NCBI RefSeq assembly: GCF_000242915.1
Contig: NZ_AFRZ01000001.1
Coordinates: 1,240,001-1,304,000, forward strand
Direction of reading: 5' to 3'
Length of the DNA stretch: 64,000 nucleotides
Origin: Sulfurimonas gotlandica GD1
Lineage (GTDB): Bacteria; Campylobacterota; Campylobacteria; Campylobacterales; Sulfurimonadaceae
The position numbers were made by a program, and so were the translations under genes. Numbering within the stretch: the first letter of the stretch is position 1; every line of letters begins with the position of its first letter. Below, one piece after another: positions 46,374 through 55,841 of the stretch. The notes beneath the pieces were generated by a model. That model ran no database searches, had not been told where the DNA came from, and saw nothing but the letters and a program-made list of their open reading frames with translations.

Positions 46374-47081
46374 ATGTTCTACAAAAGTTTATTTATAGCC
46401 CTGTTTTTGTTTTTGTCACTGCTCCAAGCAGACTATATAACTGAGTATAAGATGGGTGATGAAGTTCAGACCTTTATGTACCGAGATGACAGTCATTCAA
46501 AATTAGTTAGTCATAGTGGTGGTGAAAAGAGTGAGATTTACCGTATAGGCAAGAAAGTCTATATAGTCAGTGGTAGTGATGGTGATAAACATATAGTTGA
46601 TATTGATGACATGAAGTCTATGGCAAAGTCTATGGGATTTGATGCCTCTGGATATGTTAAAGATGCTAAAGAAGAAGCAAAAGATTACAAAATAATAAAT
46701 ACCGGAAAAAAAGTAACAGTTGGTGGAATTAGGGGTGAACTCTATACCATTAAAGGTAACTATGACGGTAAGCCTTATAAGCAAGACATTGTTATGAGTA
46801 ATGACAAAAATGTTGTAAAATCAGTAAAAGCGATGTTTTCTCTTTTTAGTACCATGAGCACAATGGATAATTCAGATGATATGTTTGATGTCAAAAAAGG
46901 TTATGTGACGATTAAGAGTGATGGCATGGAGTTGAAATCATTTAAAAGAAAAAGCATTGCCAATAGTGAGTTTGAACTTCCTAAAAAAGCAAAAAAACAA
47001 GAGATGCCAAAACCTCAAACATCAAGAGATTCTAAAGAAGATGTCGATAAAGCTATAGATATGTTGAAGAGTTTTTTCTAA
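46374..47081 (+). CDS. Secreted hypothetical protein, possibly DUF4412-like
   Basis: 235 aa with a signal peptide (about 1-19, LFLSLLQADY). The mature part is beta-rich with repeated short blocks (TEYKMGDEVQTFMYRDD, KSEIYRIGKKVYIVSG, KVTVGGIRGELYTIKGNYDGKPY) and a Lys/Pro-rich tail ending in a short helix. The pattern fits lipoprotein-localisation-like or DUF4412 periplasmic proteins, but I cannot confirm it. No catalytic motif seen. A single-gene gap of 60 bases separates it from pcm. Confidence 0.7.
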   Translation: MFYKSLFIALFLFLSLLQADYITEYKMGDEVQTFMYRDDSHSKLVSHSGGEKSEIYRIGKKVYIVSGSDGDKHIVDIDDMKSMAKSMGFDASGYVKDAKEEAKDYKIINTGKKVTVGGIRGELYTIKGNYDGKPYKQDIVMSNDKNVVKSVKAMFSLFSTMSTMDNSDDMFDVKKGYVTIKSDGMELKSFKRKSIANSEFELPKKAKKQEMPKPQTSRDSKEDVDKAIDMLKSFF

Positions 47082-47115
47082 AAATTTATCTTATTAAGAT
47101 TACTAGGCTGTCAAA

Positions 47116-48909
47116 ATGTTAGTACTTGTAACGTTTTTATTATTGATAATTTTACTTTCTCGTGTTACGGAAGAGATGACAAAAATTCCATCGACACTGT
47201 CTGTAATAGTTTACTCTTTTGCAGTGTCGCTATTCTTTCCTGAACTATTTGAGATTAATTCTCAAGAGTTTGATGAGATTTTGTATCTGATGCTGCCGGT
47301 AATCCTACTCCCTGATATTTTAAATATCTCAATAAAAGAGCTGAAAAATCATGCCAAAGAGATATTTTATTTAGCCGTAGTTGCAGTTGTGCTGTCCATT
47401 GCTATTGCTACATTAGTAACACCCTACTTGCTTCCTGAGTATAGCTTGACTGCTGGAATGCTTGTAGCACTCTTTGCAATGCTTATGGCTACAGATGCTA
47501 TAACGGTTGCATCTATAATGTCCAAATTTAAACTTCCTGAGCAACTGAAAATCTATGCTGAATCAGAATCACTTTTTAATGATGTGACAGCACTTATAAT
47601 ATTTTACTTTATAGCTCTGCCACTTATTACGGGAGGGGAAGTAACTCTTCTTTCTGTAAACTATATTTTGTTAAAAGTTTTAATACTTTCAACTGTTATC
47701 GGTGTTGCTGTGGCTTATGCAGGATTTTTGTTTATCAAAGTTCTGAAAAATCCTTTTGATCAGTTTGTAGTTATATATTTGGTTGTTATTATCTCATTTC
47801 TTCTAGCAGAGCATTTTCATATCGCAGGTATTTTATCTATAGTAGCATCTGCTCTAACCTTTAAGTCTCTTGTACAAAAAGAGACAAAAAATGAAACGCA
47901 GCGCCGTAGTAAAATCGGCGGTGTGCAAAGTGCTAAGGATCAAGAATCTATTCTAGAGCTAATAAAAAATGTTCCGGCTATAACAAAAAGAGAGTTTAGA
48001 GAGTATAAAAAAGAAGCGATGTTCATCGGTATTTTTGCAAATGCTATTGTTTTTGTTATTATCGCTAACATAATAGAACTCAGGTTTTTACTTACCTATT
48101 CCAAAGAGATTTTAATTGTATTTCTTATAACGACTCTTATTCGTTTTATGAGTGTATCTGCCCTTGTAGTAGCTATGAAGCTTCCATTTAGATGGGCTAA
48201 AACACTAACACTCTCAGGGACAAAGGGAGCATTAGCCATCATTATGGCGCACTCAATTCCTGAAAGTTTTATATATAAAGATATGTTTGAAGCCATTGTT
48301 ATAGGAAATGTTTTGATAAGTACATTTTTTTATACTTTTGTGTTGATGTTTCATATAAAGTTTAACAAAGATGAGTACGCCTTAGATATGCAGGTAGATA
48401 AGCAAAGCTCAGATGCAGGAATACTAGAATATACAAAAAGTGTAGTTGATATACTTGAAAAAGATTCATTTACTCAAGCCTATAACAGGGCATTTATCGA
48501 AGATATTATAACAAATGAGTTAGCACGTGCCAGCCGTTATAAACTGGATCTTTCACTGCTAATATTAAAGCTATCAAAAACAGATGAAGAAAATAATGTA
48601 GATGCACTTGAAATTGTCGGAGATATTATCACAGAACATATCCGTACGAATGACTACTTCGGAAAGTTAGGTGAAGATGAGTATGTTATAGTTACTTCAA
48701 ACACTTCTCTTGGTGGAGCGGTAATACTAGCAGAAAAGATCTCTCAGCAGTTTGATACGCAAGAAGTTGTTCACTCTAGTATGGAGTACTTTTTCGGTGC
48801 TACGCAGGCAGATGAGACAGATAGTATGGAAGCTGTTTTAGAAAAATTGAGAGAAGCACTCTCTCGCACAATTGGCAGTGACAGACACACGATAGAGATA
48901 GAAGTTTAA
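47116..48909 (+). CDS. CPA1-type cation/proton antiporter fused to a degenerate GGDEF domain
   Basis: Residues 1-415 form a polytopic membrane domain with antiporter motifs: ATDAITVASIM (125-135; Asp127 as in NhaP TDPVA) and ESLFNDVTALIIF (151-163; Asn155-Asp156, the cation site). A soluble stretch 255-300 interrupts the helices. Residues about 440-597 are a GGDEF domain starting EKDSFTQAYNRAFIED, with GEDEY (519-523) instead of GGDEF and, exactly five residues before, RTND (510-513), the RxxD inhibitory-site motif. This suggests cyclic-di-GMP binding without synthesis, so that c-di-GMP may gate ion exchange (inference). The next gene follows after 11 bases. Confidence 0.82.
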   Translation: MLVLVTFLLLIILLSRVTEEMTKIPSTLSVIVYSFAVSLFFPELFEINSQEFDEILYLMLPVILLPDILNISIKELKNHAKEIFYLAVVAVVLSIAIATLVTPYLLPEYSLTAGMLVALFAMLMATDAITVASIMSKFKLPEQLKIYAESESLFNDVTALIIFYFIALPLITGGEVTLLSVNYILLKVLILSTVIGVAVAYAGFLFIKVLKNPFDQFVVIYLVVIISFLLAEHFHIAGILSIVASALTFKSLVQKETKNETQRRSKIGGVQSAKDQESILELIKNVPAITKREFREYKKEAMFIGIFANAIVFVIIANIIELRFLLTYSKEILIVFLITTLIRFMSVSALVVAMKLPFRWAKTLTLSGTKGALAIIMAHSIPESFIYKDMFEAIVIGNVLISTFFYTFVLMFHIKFNKDEYALDMQVDKQSSDAGILEYTKSVVDILEKDSFTQAYNRAFIEDIITNELARASRYKLDLSLLILKLSKTDEENNVDALEIVGDIITEHIRTNDYFGKLGEDEYVIVTSNTSLGGAVILAEKISQQFDTQEVVHSSMEYFFGATQADETDSMEAVLEKLREALSRTIGSDRHTIEIEV

Positions 48910-48920
48910 AAAGGCAATAG

Positions 48921-50000
48921 ATGAAACAACTTTTATTGATGCTACTTTTGGCAGTAGCTCTTATATCTTCAACAGAGTTTGAAGAAGCGTATAAAATATA
49001 TAAAGATGGAGATTTTGAAAAATCATTTGTACTTTTTAGTGATTTGGCAGAAGATGGAGATAATGATGCCGCTTATATTTTAGGATATATGTATGAGAAC
49101 GGTGAGGGTTGCGAGGCTAGCGAAATACTATCAGCCAGATGGTATAAAATCTCTGCAAAAGGTTACTATGCTCAGACAAAACATGATACTTCAAGAGATA
49201 TTGATAAAGAGCAGCGTAAGCTCTATAACACTATAAATAAATCAGATAACAGCGAGACGCAAGATACAATAAGACAGATTACACAATCACTCTATAGTCT
49301 AAAAGCATATAAGCCAAACTACTTTTTACCTGCAAGTTATCGTCATGATGGTCAGTATGCTAATACAAATGGACATAAAGCAGAAGATATTGAAACAGAG
49401 TTCCAGTTAAGTATAAAGTTTGACTTTGCGGCAAATCTGCTTGGGTTAAATGAGATATATTCAGTAGCATACACCCAAATAGCATTTTGGCAACTCTACT
49501 CAAAATCTGCCTATTTTAGAGAAACAAACTATAATCCGGAGTTTAGTATAAAGATACCTACTTCCGAACTTAGTGATGCTAAGTTTATAAAGGCTGTAAA
49601 GATAGCCTTGGAACATGAGTCAAACGGTAGAGGTGGGGTTGATGAGAGATCATGGAACTCTATAAGCGGTAGTTTTTACTTTCAGTACAAACCGATTTTC
49701 TCAGAGCTAAAACTCTGGTACAGATTACCCGATAACTTTGACTATAATCCAGACCTTATAGACTACATGGGACATGGGCATCTGAGGTTTATTCTGCCGT
49801 ACGAGAAGCATCTTCTAGAGCTCCTGTTTAGACATAATTTTAGCGATGCAGGGGCAATAGAAGCTAACTACAGTTATCCTGTTTTTGGAAGAGAAGATTT
49901 GTTTTTGTATATGAAAGCCTTTAGTGGTTACGGTGAAAGCTTGATTGATTATGATAACTATATTAATAAAGTTGGAATAGGTTTTAGTATTTCAAGATAG
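48921..50000 (+). CDS. pldA: Outer-membrane phospholipase A with N-terminal Sel1 repeats
   Basis: Cleaves acyl chains of phospholipids in the outer membrane. 359 aa: signal peptide (1-17), two Sel1/TPR-like repeats (about 18-85, AYKIYKDGDFEKSFVLFSDL and AAYILGYMYENGEGC), then the OMPLA barrel. The catalytic His232-Ser234 (EHESNGR) and Asn246 have the spacing of E. coli His142/Ser144/Asn156. The barrel ends in VGIGFSISR. A Sel1 module on OMPLA is unusual. Follows the antiporter fusion by 11 bases. Confidence 0.88.
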   Translation: MKQLLLMLLLAVALISSTEFEEAYKIYKDGDFEKSFVLFSDLAEDGDNDAAYILGYMYENGEGCEASEILSARWYKISAKGYYAQTKHDTSRDIDKEQRKLYNTINKSDNSETQDTIRQITQSLYSLKAYKPNYFLPASYRHDGQYANTNGHKAEDIETEFQLSIKFDFAANLLGLNEIYSVAYTQIAFWQLYSKSAYFRETNYNPEFSIKIPTSELSDAKFIKAVKIALEHESNGRGGVDERSWNSISGSFYFQYKPIFSELKLWYRLPDNFDYNPDLIDYMGHGHLRFILPYEKHLLELLFRHNFSDAGAIEANYSYPVFGREDLFLYMKAFSGYGESLIDYDNYINKVGIGFSISR

Positions 50001-50082
50001 CTATAATAAGTTTATAGTAGAATAACATTAATAAAAGAATACATTTTAAATTTGTTGGTATTTATAAGTAAAAGGAATAGTT

Positions 50083-50910
50083 GTGGAAAATGTTTATGGT
50101 ATAGAGTATTCAAAACCAGAAGTAATTCTTATGCAAGATACAGGAATCGGTGTAGCTGAAACAGCGGCAAGAACTTGTTATGATTCATTTTCAAATAGTG
50201 AGAATGAAGTTATAAACTACATCGAAGACAATATGCCAGATGCTAAGATGTGTGACGATATAAATGATATCCAAGAGTCAAATCTGCTAGGTGATTTGGC
50301 TTGGACATATTTTCATCACAGCATCTTGGAACATGCAAACCTTAGCTTTTTGGTTCGTGGAACTTCGAGAGGTGTTCTTCAAGAGCATGCTCGTCATCGC
50401 ATCCAAGCCATAAGTGTTAGAAGTACTCGCTATACGATGAGTTCTATTATCAATGCTTTTGTAGCATCTCAGGGTGACAAAGAGTTCTTTATAGACAAGA
50501 TCTTAGGTTTTAATATGTTTGTAACTTGTGATGAGGGTTATAATAGACTTGAAATTTCAGGGATGTTTGATAAGTTGGCATACCAGCAGACTAAGGTAGA
50601 AAACTTTGAAGAGATATCTGTAGCAAAGAGCTCGCTTGACTTTCTAGAAGCGTTTAAAGGCAACTCGCAAGCGATGTTTGATGCCCTTCAAGATGGTAAA
50701 AAGAAACGTAATGTCGGAGATGCTTTTAAGCATATCATAACTGACAATGTGAAAGTTGATATGGTCGTAACTTTTAATCTCAGAAGTCTGAAAAACTATT
50801 TTACTCTTAGAGACAGCGGTGCGGCATTTTTCCAGATTCGATGGCTTGCACAAGAGATGATGAGAGTTACTCCTACAAAATACCTAAATCTTATAGTAAA
50901 AAAGAAGTAA
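50083..50910 (+). CDS. thyX: Flavin-dependent thymidylate synthase
   Basis: Makes dTMP from dUMP with methylenetetrahydrofolate and FADH2. GTG start with AAAGGAAT upstream. 275 aa; the ThyX signature RHR-x7-S is at Arg104-His105-Arg106 to Ser114 (RHRIQAISVRSTRY), and NLRSLKNYFTLR near the C-terminus is typical. No thyA is in the window. The longer segment between residues 125 and 195 makes the protein bigger than the compact 210-230-aa forms. Confidence 0.94.
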   Translation: MENVYGIEYSKPEVILMQDTGIGVAETAARTCYDSFSNSENEVINYIEDNMPDAKMCDDINDIQESNLLGDLAWTYFHHSILEHANLSFLVRGTSRGVLQEHARHRIQAISVRSTRYTMSSIINAFVASQGDKEFFIDKILGFNMFVTCDEGYNRLEISGMFDKLAYQQTKVENFEEISVAKSSLDFLEAFKGNSQAMFDALQDGKKKRNVGDAFKHIITDNVKVDMVVTFNLRSLKNYFTLRDSGAAFFQIRWLAQEMMRVTPTKYLNLIVKKK

Positions 50911-50912
50911 AA

Positions 50913-51128
50913 ATGTACAAATACCTTTTAGCAACACTGCTTATTTTTAGCGGATGTTCAAATATTACCTTTAATGCCTCAATGTGTGACAAGATAGCAT
51001 CTGACCCTCAGGCTGTTATGCCAGAGGAGTGCAGAAACTACAATGAAGAAGAAGCACAAAAAGCATTTGACAAGACTAAGCACAAACAAAAGAGCAAAGA
51101 AGACATAGTAGAGTTTAGCAAAGAGTAG
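50913..51128 (+). CDS. Small lipoprotein, 71 aa
   Basis: Begins MYKYLLATLLIFSGCSN, a lipoprotein signal with the lipobox Cys15. The mature part is short and charged with cysteines in ASMCDKIA and PEECRNY, which could form a disulfide, and a Lys/Glu-rich tail. Starts two bases after thyX and ends two bases before the diguanylate cyclase gene. A frame extension upstream into thyX is not credible. Function unknown. Confidence 0.75.
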   Translation: MYKYLLATLLIFSGCSNITFNASMCDKIASDPQAVMPEECRNYNEEEAQKAFDKTKHKQKSKEDIVEFSKE

Positions 51129-51130
51129 CA

Positions 51131-52294
51131 GTGAATCCAATCAAGACCATCTCTGTAAACTTACTCATACCATTTCTTGTTTCAGCTCTTTTTGCTGTAA
51201 TAATTTACAATGCATCAAAAATACCTGAGATACTTTTTGACATCGTCCCATATCTTTTTTATGGGCTGAGCCTTCTAATCATCTGGGTATCGTGGCACTT
51301 TAATCGTAACAGATTCATATTTGTAATCTTGCCTCTTATTTTAATATATCTTGGATTTGAGTACTTTAGTGCTAAAAAAGCAACACTTCTATTTCTGTAT
51401 GTATCTATGTTTTATCCGATTCATCTTTTAATATTTTTGGTTTTAAAAGAGAGAGGACTCTTCTCGTTCTGGGGTATCTTAAAGATAGGATTTTTCATTT
51501 TAGAGATAGCGATAGTCTTGTATCTTATCTACTATCCAAATGAGACTCTGCAGAATTATCTAAAGATAAAACTATTTGCCGCTAATTTTTACCCTCTAAA
51601 AGATGTCTCTATTGCTATTGGGATTTTTGTCTTGTTTGTTATGAGTGCTCTTGTTATGTTTGGCAGATACCTCTTATACAGCACAACTTTTTTGAATCTG
51701 CTTGTTGCTTTTTACCTCGCTCTTTTCTTTTTGAAAACTACTCATGCAACTGAAGTTGCTTTTTTATCTTTTTCAATTATTATTTTTATTCTTCTAATCC
51801 GAGAGTCATACCGACTCGCTTTTTATGATGAACTTACAGCTTTGCCTGGACGTAGAGCATTAGTAGAAGATATGGCAAAACTAGGAAGAAAGTATTCTTT
51901 AGCCATGTGTGATATAGACTTTTTCAAGAAATTTAACGACACCTATGGACATGATACCGGTGATGAAGTTTTAAAAATGGTAGCTTCAAAGTTTTCAGAG
52001 GTTAGCGGCGGCGGTAAAGCATACAGATATGGAGGGGAAGAGTTTGTTATTTTGTTTCCCTCCAAAGAGAGCGAAGAATCATTTGTTCATGTAGATGCTC
52101 TAAGACAAAATATAGCAAGCACACCGTTTAGTGTTAGAAACAAACAAAGTACCAAAAAAATATTTATAAATGTATCTGCGGGAATTACTCAATACACTAC
52201 AAAAGACAAAGATCCTTTTGCAGTTATGAAGAGGGCTGATAATGCCCTTTACAAGGCAAAAAAAGCTGGACGAAATCAAGTTATTAAAGATTAG
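51131..52294 (+). CDS. Membrane-bound diguanylate cyclase
   Basis: 387 aa, GTG start two bases after the lipoprotein gene. Residues 1-220 hold about seven to eight transmembrane helices, the rest is a GGDEF domain (about 230-387) with the intact signature YGGEEFVILFP, the DxD-like metal site in CDIDFFKKFND, and TGDEVLKM. Should synthesise cyclic-di-GMP from GTP. The membrane part has no known sensor motif. Its last four bases overlap the convergent cytochrome gene. Confidence 0.9.
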   Translation: MNPIKTISVNLLIPFLVSALFAVIIYNASKIPEILFDIVPYLFYGLSLLIIWVSWHFNRNRFIFVILPLILIYLGFEYFSAKKATLLFLYVSMFYPIHLLIFLVLKERGLFSFWGILKIGFFILEIAIVLYLIYYPNETLQNYLKIKLFAANFYPLKDVSIAIGIFVLFVMSALVMFGRYLLYSTTFLNLLVAFYLALFFLKTTHATEVAFLSFSIIIFILLIRESYRLAFYDELTALPGRRALVEDMAKLGRKYSLAMCDIDFFKKFNDTYGHDTGDEVLKMVASKFSEVSGGGKAYRYGGEEFVILFPSKESEESFVHVDALRQNIASTPFSVRNKQSTKKIFINVSAGITQYTTKDKDPFAVMKRADNALYKAKKAGRNQVIKD

Positions 52295-53421
52295 TATTTA
52301 AATGACTCACTCTTTAATACTCTAAGTTTAGTTACATCTTTATTGTCTTGGAGGTTTAGTTTCTTTGCTGCTTCATCAGATATTCTCTTTACTCCTAAAG
52401 TTATAGTGACTTTGTCCCCATCTTTTAAAGAGTAGTTAAATAGAATCTCTTTTTTTGCATAAATAAGAGAGTCTTTAAGAGTTTCGTTTGCTAGCCAAGG
52501 CATAACCTCTTTGCCATCCTTACCTAAAACTCTTGTAAAAATAAATGGCTCTAAAGCGATTAGTTTAGAATCTCTTAAGATGTTAACTTTTAATACGCCT
52601 TGTCTAAAAGATTGGCCAAAAAGAGCATGGTTAGATTTATTAATAACGTTAACACTAAAGCTATTTTCTTTTTTATCAACCTTAAACTCTATATATTCAC
52701 CCATTGAATTGTTCATATGATAGATGCCGGCTATCCCGTGGTATGCGTGAGTTTTGCTCTCAATATTTGTAACTTTTGTTCCACTTACCTGAGGCATATG
52801 GCAAGTTACACAAGTGTTTTTATCATTTTTATCTATCATCGCGTCTAACATTGTTATATCAAAACTATGATCATTATTTGTGTGAGAGTGACAACCCATA
52901 CAAACATTTCCGCTATAAAAGTTCTCATTGTTATAGTCTATTTTATGATAAGGTGAATTCTTTGAAACTTTTACAAGTCCAAAAAATGAACTCTCTGTTT
53001 CGTAGGTAGCTTGTGCGGAACCTTTTTTAGATTCCTCTGCTGTAAAAAACTCTCTTTGTTTGTTAGTTGTTATATTAGAGTTTGAGTGAGAACCTTCTTC
53101 AACATCTTTTATTGTATGACAATAAACACATGAGATAGGCTCTTCTCTTTGAATCTTGTTGTCTTTTAATAGACCTGTCTTCATAAGTTCAGTATCGCTT
53201 GGAGAGTGACATTTAGCACACGTGTAACCCTCTGGTGTTTTTGGATGCTTGTCCCAAAGTGCTTTATGTATTGGGTTGTTCTGAGTGGAAGCTTTACGAT
53301 GAGAAGACTCATAATACTCCTCATAGATGAGAGGATGACACTTTTGACATACTTTACTTTCATTAGCATAAGCCAAAGAAGTGATAAACAGAAGTAGAGT
53401 CAAAGATAAAAAGTTTTTCAT
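52291..53421 (-). CDS. Secreted pentaheme cytochrome c
   Basis: 376 aa with a signal peptide (1-19) and five CxxCH heme-binding motifs: Cys25-Cys28, Cys68-Cys71, Cys98-Cys101, Cys174-Cys177 and Cys204-Cys207, all in the first 210 residues. Residues 215-376 have no heme and look like a beta-rich domain. The arrangement resembles cytochrome c554/NrfB-like or related multiheme electron carriers. The natural partner is unknown; no reductase gene is next to it. Periplasmic electron transfer is a fair inference. Confidence 0.9.
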   Translation of the reverse strand: MKNFLSLTLLLFITSLAYANESKVCQKCHPLIYEEYYESSHRKASTQNNPIHKALWDKHPKTPEGYTCAKCHSPSDTELMKTGLLKDNKIQREEPISCVYCHTIKDVEEGSHSNSNITTNKQREFFTAEESKKGSAQATYETESSFFGLVKVSKNSPYHKIDYNNENFYSGNVCMGCHSHTNNDHSFDITMLDAMIDKNDKNTCVTCHMPQVSGTKVTNIESKTHAYHGIAGIYHMNNSMGEYIEFKVDKKENSFSVNVINKSNHALFGQSFRQGVLKVNILRDSKLIALEPFIFTRVLGKDGKEVMPWLANETLKDSLIYAKKEILFNYSLKDGDKVTITLGVKRISDEAAKKLNLQDNKDVTKLRVLKSESFKY

Positions 53422-53540
53422 AATATAACCTTGTGGATTGATGATTTTGCGAAGTTTAGCATAAAGGAAAATATAAGTTATTAATATGTATCAAGATTAA
53501 GATGAGGTATAATTTCATCAATAATTTAAAAGGTAATTTT

Positions 53541-54095
53541 ATGAGTTTAGAAAAAGAGTTAGAGCAAAGAAGTGGCGGTATTTGTGAGTTATGTGGAAGC
53601 AGTGAAGGACTTAGCGCTTTAGAAGTAGCACCTTCTGATGGAAGTGCTAGTCAAGCTATTTATGTATGTAGTATATGTTCATCACAGATTCAAAATCCAG
53701 ATACTATGGATGAGAATCACTTTAACTGTTTAAATGACAGCATGTGGAGTGAAACGCCTGCCGTTGCTGTTGTATCTTACCGTCTTTTGAGTGCTTTTGG
53801 TCGTCAAGATCTAGTTGAGATGATGTATATGGAAGAAGATATTAAAGAGTGGGCAGATGCTGGCTTACCTGATGAAAATGCTTTGGTTTATAAAGATTCA
53901 AACGGTGTGATACTACAGGCCGGTGATACTGTTGTAATTACAAAAGATTTAGATGTTAAGGGGACTGGTTTTGTAGCAAAACGTGGTACTGCTGTTAGAA
54001 ATATTGGACTTGTCACCAATGATTCTGAGCATATTGAAGGTCGTGTAAACGGTGTGAAGATTCATATCCTTACAAAATTTCTAAAAAAATCATAA
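53541..54095 (+). CDS. yjdM: YjdM/PhnA-family zinc-ribbon protein
   Basis: 184 aa, ATG 53541 with AAAGG upstream; an in-frame ATG at 53502 has no ribosome site. N-terminal zinc ribbon from CELCGSSEG and VCSICSSQ (two CxxC pairs), then the PhnA-type core ending AGDTVVITKDLDVKGTGFVAKRGT and GVKIHILTKFLKKS. Despite the old name, this family is not part of phosphonate breakdown in most genomes. Exact role unknown. Confidence 0.9.
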   Translation: MSLEKELEQRSGGICELCGSSEGLSALEVAPSDGSASQAIYVCSICSSQIQNPDTMDENHFNCLNDSMWSETPAVAVVSYRLLSAFGRQDLVEMMYMEEDIKEWADAGLPDENALVYKDSNGVILQAGDTVVITKDLDVKGTGFVAKRGTAVRNIGLVTNDSEHIEGRVNGVKIHILTKFLKKS

Positions 54096-54116
54096 TATCT
54101 TTTCCAGAGGCTTATC

Positions 54117-55841
54117 ATGAGTGATATAGAGTTTGATAAATTAAAAAAAAGTAACGAAGAGCTTGCCTATATTGTAAAGCATGCTGTTTCTGAAATTTAT
54201 ATATTAGACTTTGAAACACTAGACTACGTATTTGCTAATGATGGTGCGCTGCAAAATATAGGCTATACACTAGACGAACTGCTGAAGTTAAACGTTTATG
54301 ATATTAACAAGACTTTAACACGAAAGCATGTTGAGAGCTTAAGAGCTTCATGTGCAATCAACGATAGTGTATCTAATATCTCAGAACACACCAGAAAAGA
54401 TGGAACATCTTATACTGTTCAAGCTTCTATCCAATCTATTATCTACCAAGAGAAAAAAGCATACGTACTTTTTGACACAGATATCTCAAAGCTTAAAAAA
54501 GTTCAAAAAGAGTTACGTGAACAAAAAGACATACTCCATCATCAGGCTCATCACGATGCATTAACTGGTCTGCCAAATCGTATACTCTTTAATGATAGGT
54601 TATCCCAGGGCATAAAAAAGTCTAAAAGACATAATGAAATCTTAGCTCTTTTTTTTATAGACTTAGATCAGTTTAAACAAATAAATGATTCTCTTGGTCA
54701 TGATACTGGAGATGTGGTTTTAAAAGAGGCTAGTAGGCGTTTTTCTTCAAAAATAAGAGAAGAAGATACTCTCTCTCGTCTTGGCGGAGATGAGTTTAGT
54801 GTTATTGCCGGTGGTTTAAAAGAAGCCAGCGAAGCTTCTGTCTTAGCAAACAAGTTTATAGAGTGTATGGCAGAGCCTATTGTAGTCGGTGCCCATACTC
54901 TCTACTTAACTTGCAGCATTGGTATTAGTTTTTATCCGCAAGATGGTCAAAGCGCAGAAAATCTTTTAAAGTATGCAGACGTTGCTATGTATAAAGCAAA
55001 AGATGAGGGAAGAAATAATTACCAGACATACTCATCAAAGTTAACAGAGCTGATGCATGAGCAGGTGACTATGAGAACCAGTCTGCACAAAGCACTGAAG
55101 AATGATGAATTTATTCTTAATTACCAGCCTCAGATAGACAGTATGACTGACAGAATCATCGGAATGGAAGCACTTATAAGATGGAATCATCCAGAGCTTG
55201 GAAGAGTTTCTCCTGCAAAGTTTATTCCTTTGGCTGAAGAGACAGGTTTTATAGTTGAGCTTGATAGATGGGTAATGCAAGAAGCTATGAGTAAACTGAG
55301 TTCTTGGTATGAGGAGGGTTTAAACCCTGGTATGCTGGCTCTAAACCTTGCTATGAAACAGATCCAAAAGAGTGACTTCTTAGAGTTTTTAAAAAATACT
55401 ATGAAAGAGACAAATTGTTTGAGTGAGTGGATAGAGCTAGAGGTTACCGAGGGTGAGATTATGAAAAATCCTGATGAGTCGATAGCTACTCTCAAAGAGA
55501 TTAACAAGCTTGGTATTACTTTGGCGATTGATGATTTTGGTACCGGGTATTCATCACTTTCGTACCTTAAAAAATTACCGGTAAATAAACTAAAAATAGA
55601 TCAGTCTTTTATTAAAGATACACCTGATGATGAAGATGATGTTGCCATAACTAAAGCAGTTATAGCTTTGGCGAAGAGTTTGAAGATGAGTGTTATTGCA
55701 GAGGGTGTCGAAACGAAAGCACAAAAAGATTTTTTAATATTAAACGAGTGTCTTCAGATACAGGGTTATTACTACTCTCCACCTGTAGATGCACAAAAAA
55801 TGAGAGATATGCTTATAGAGCAGAAAGAGAAAGAGGCTTAG
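54117..55841 (+). CDS. PAS-GGDEF-EAL protein (paralogue of 37.3 kb gene)
   Basis: 574 aa, no membrane helix. N-terminal PAS domain (about 5-130, IYILDFETLDYVFANDGALQ), GGDEF domain (about 140-300; AHHDALTGLPNRILF, LSRLGGDEFSVI) and EAL domain (about 315-570; EALIRWNHP, LEVTEGEIM, IDDFGTGYSS, KIDQSFIKD, VIAEGVET). Both activities look possible. It shares layout and many motifs with the minus-strand gene at 37.3-39.1 kb. One base upstream of dgt, so probably cotranscribed. Confidence 0.93.
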   Translation: MSDIEFDKLKKSNEELAYIVKHAVSEIYILDFETLDYVFANDGALQNIGYTLDELLKLNVYDINKTLTRKHVESLRASCAINDSVSNISEHTRKDGTSYTVQASIQSIIYQEKKAYVLFDTDISKLKKVQKELREQKDILHHQAHHDALTGLPNRILFNDRLSQGIKKSKRHNEILALFFIDLDQFKQINDSLGHDTGDVVLKEASRRFSSKIREEDTLSRLGGDEFSVIAGGLKEASEASVLANKFIECMAEPIVVGAHTLYLTCSIGISFYPQDGQSAENLLKYADVAMYKAKDEGRNNYQTYSSKLTELMHEQVTMRTSLHKALKNDEFILNYQPQIDSMTDRIIGMEALIRWNHPELGRVSPAKFIPLAEETGFIVELDRWVMQEAMSKLSSWYEEGLNPGMLALNLAMKQIQKSDFLEFLKNTMKETNCLSEWIELEVTEGEIMKNPDESIATLKEINKLGITLAIDDFGTGYSSLSYLKKLPVNKLKIDQSFIKDTPDDEDDVAITKAVIALAKSLKMSVIAEGVETKAQKDFLILNECLQIQGYYYSPPVDAQKMRDMLIEQKEKEA

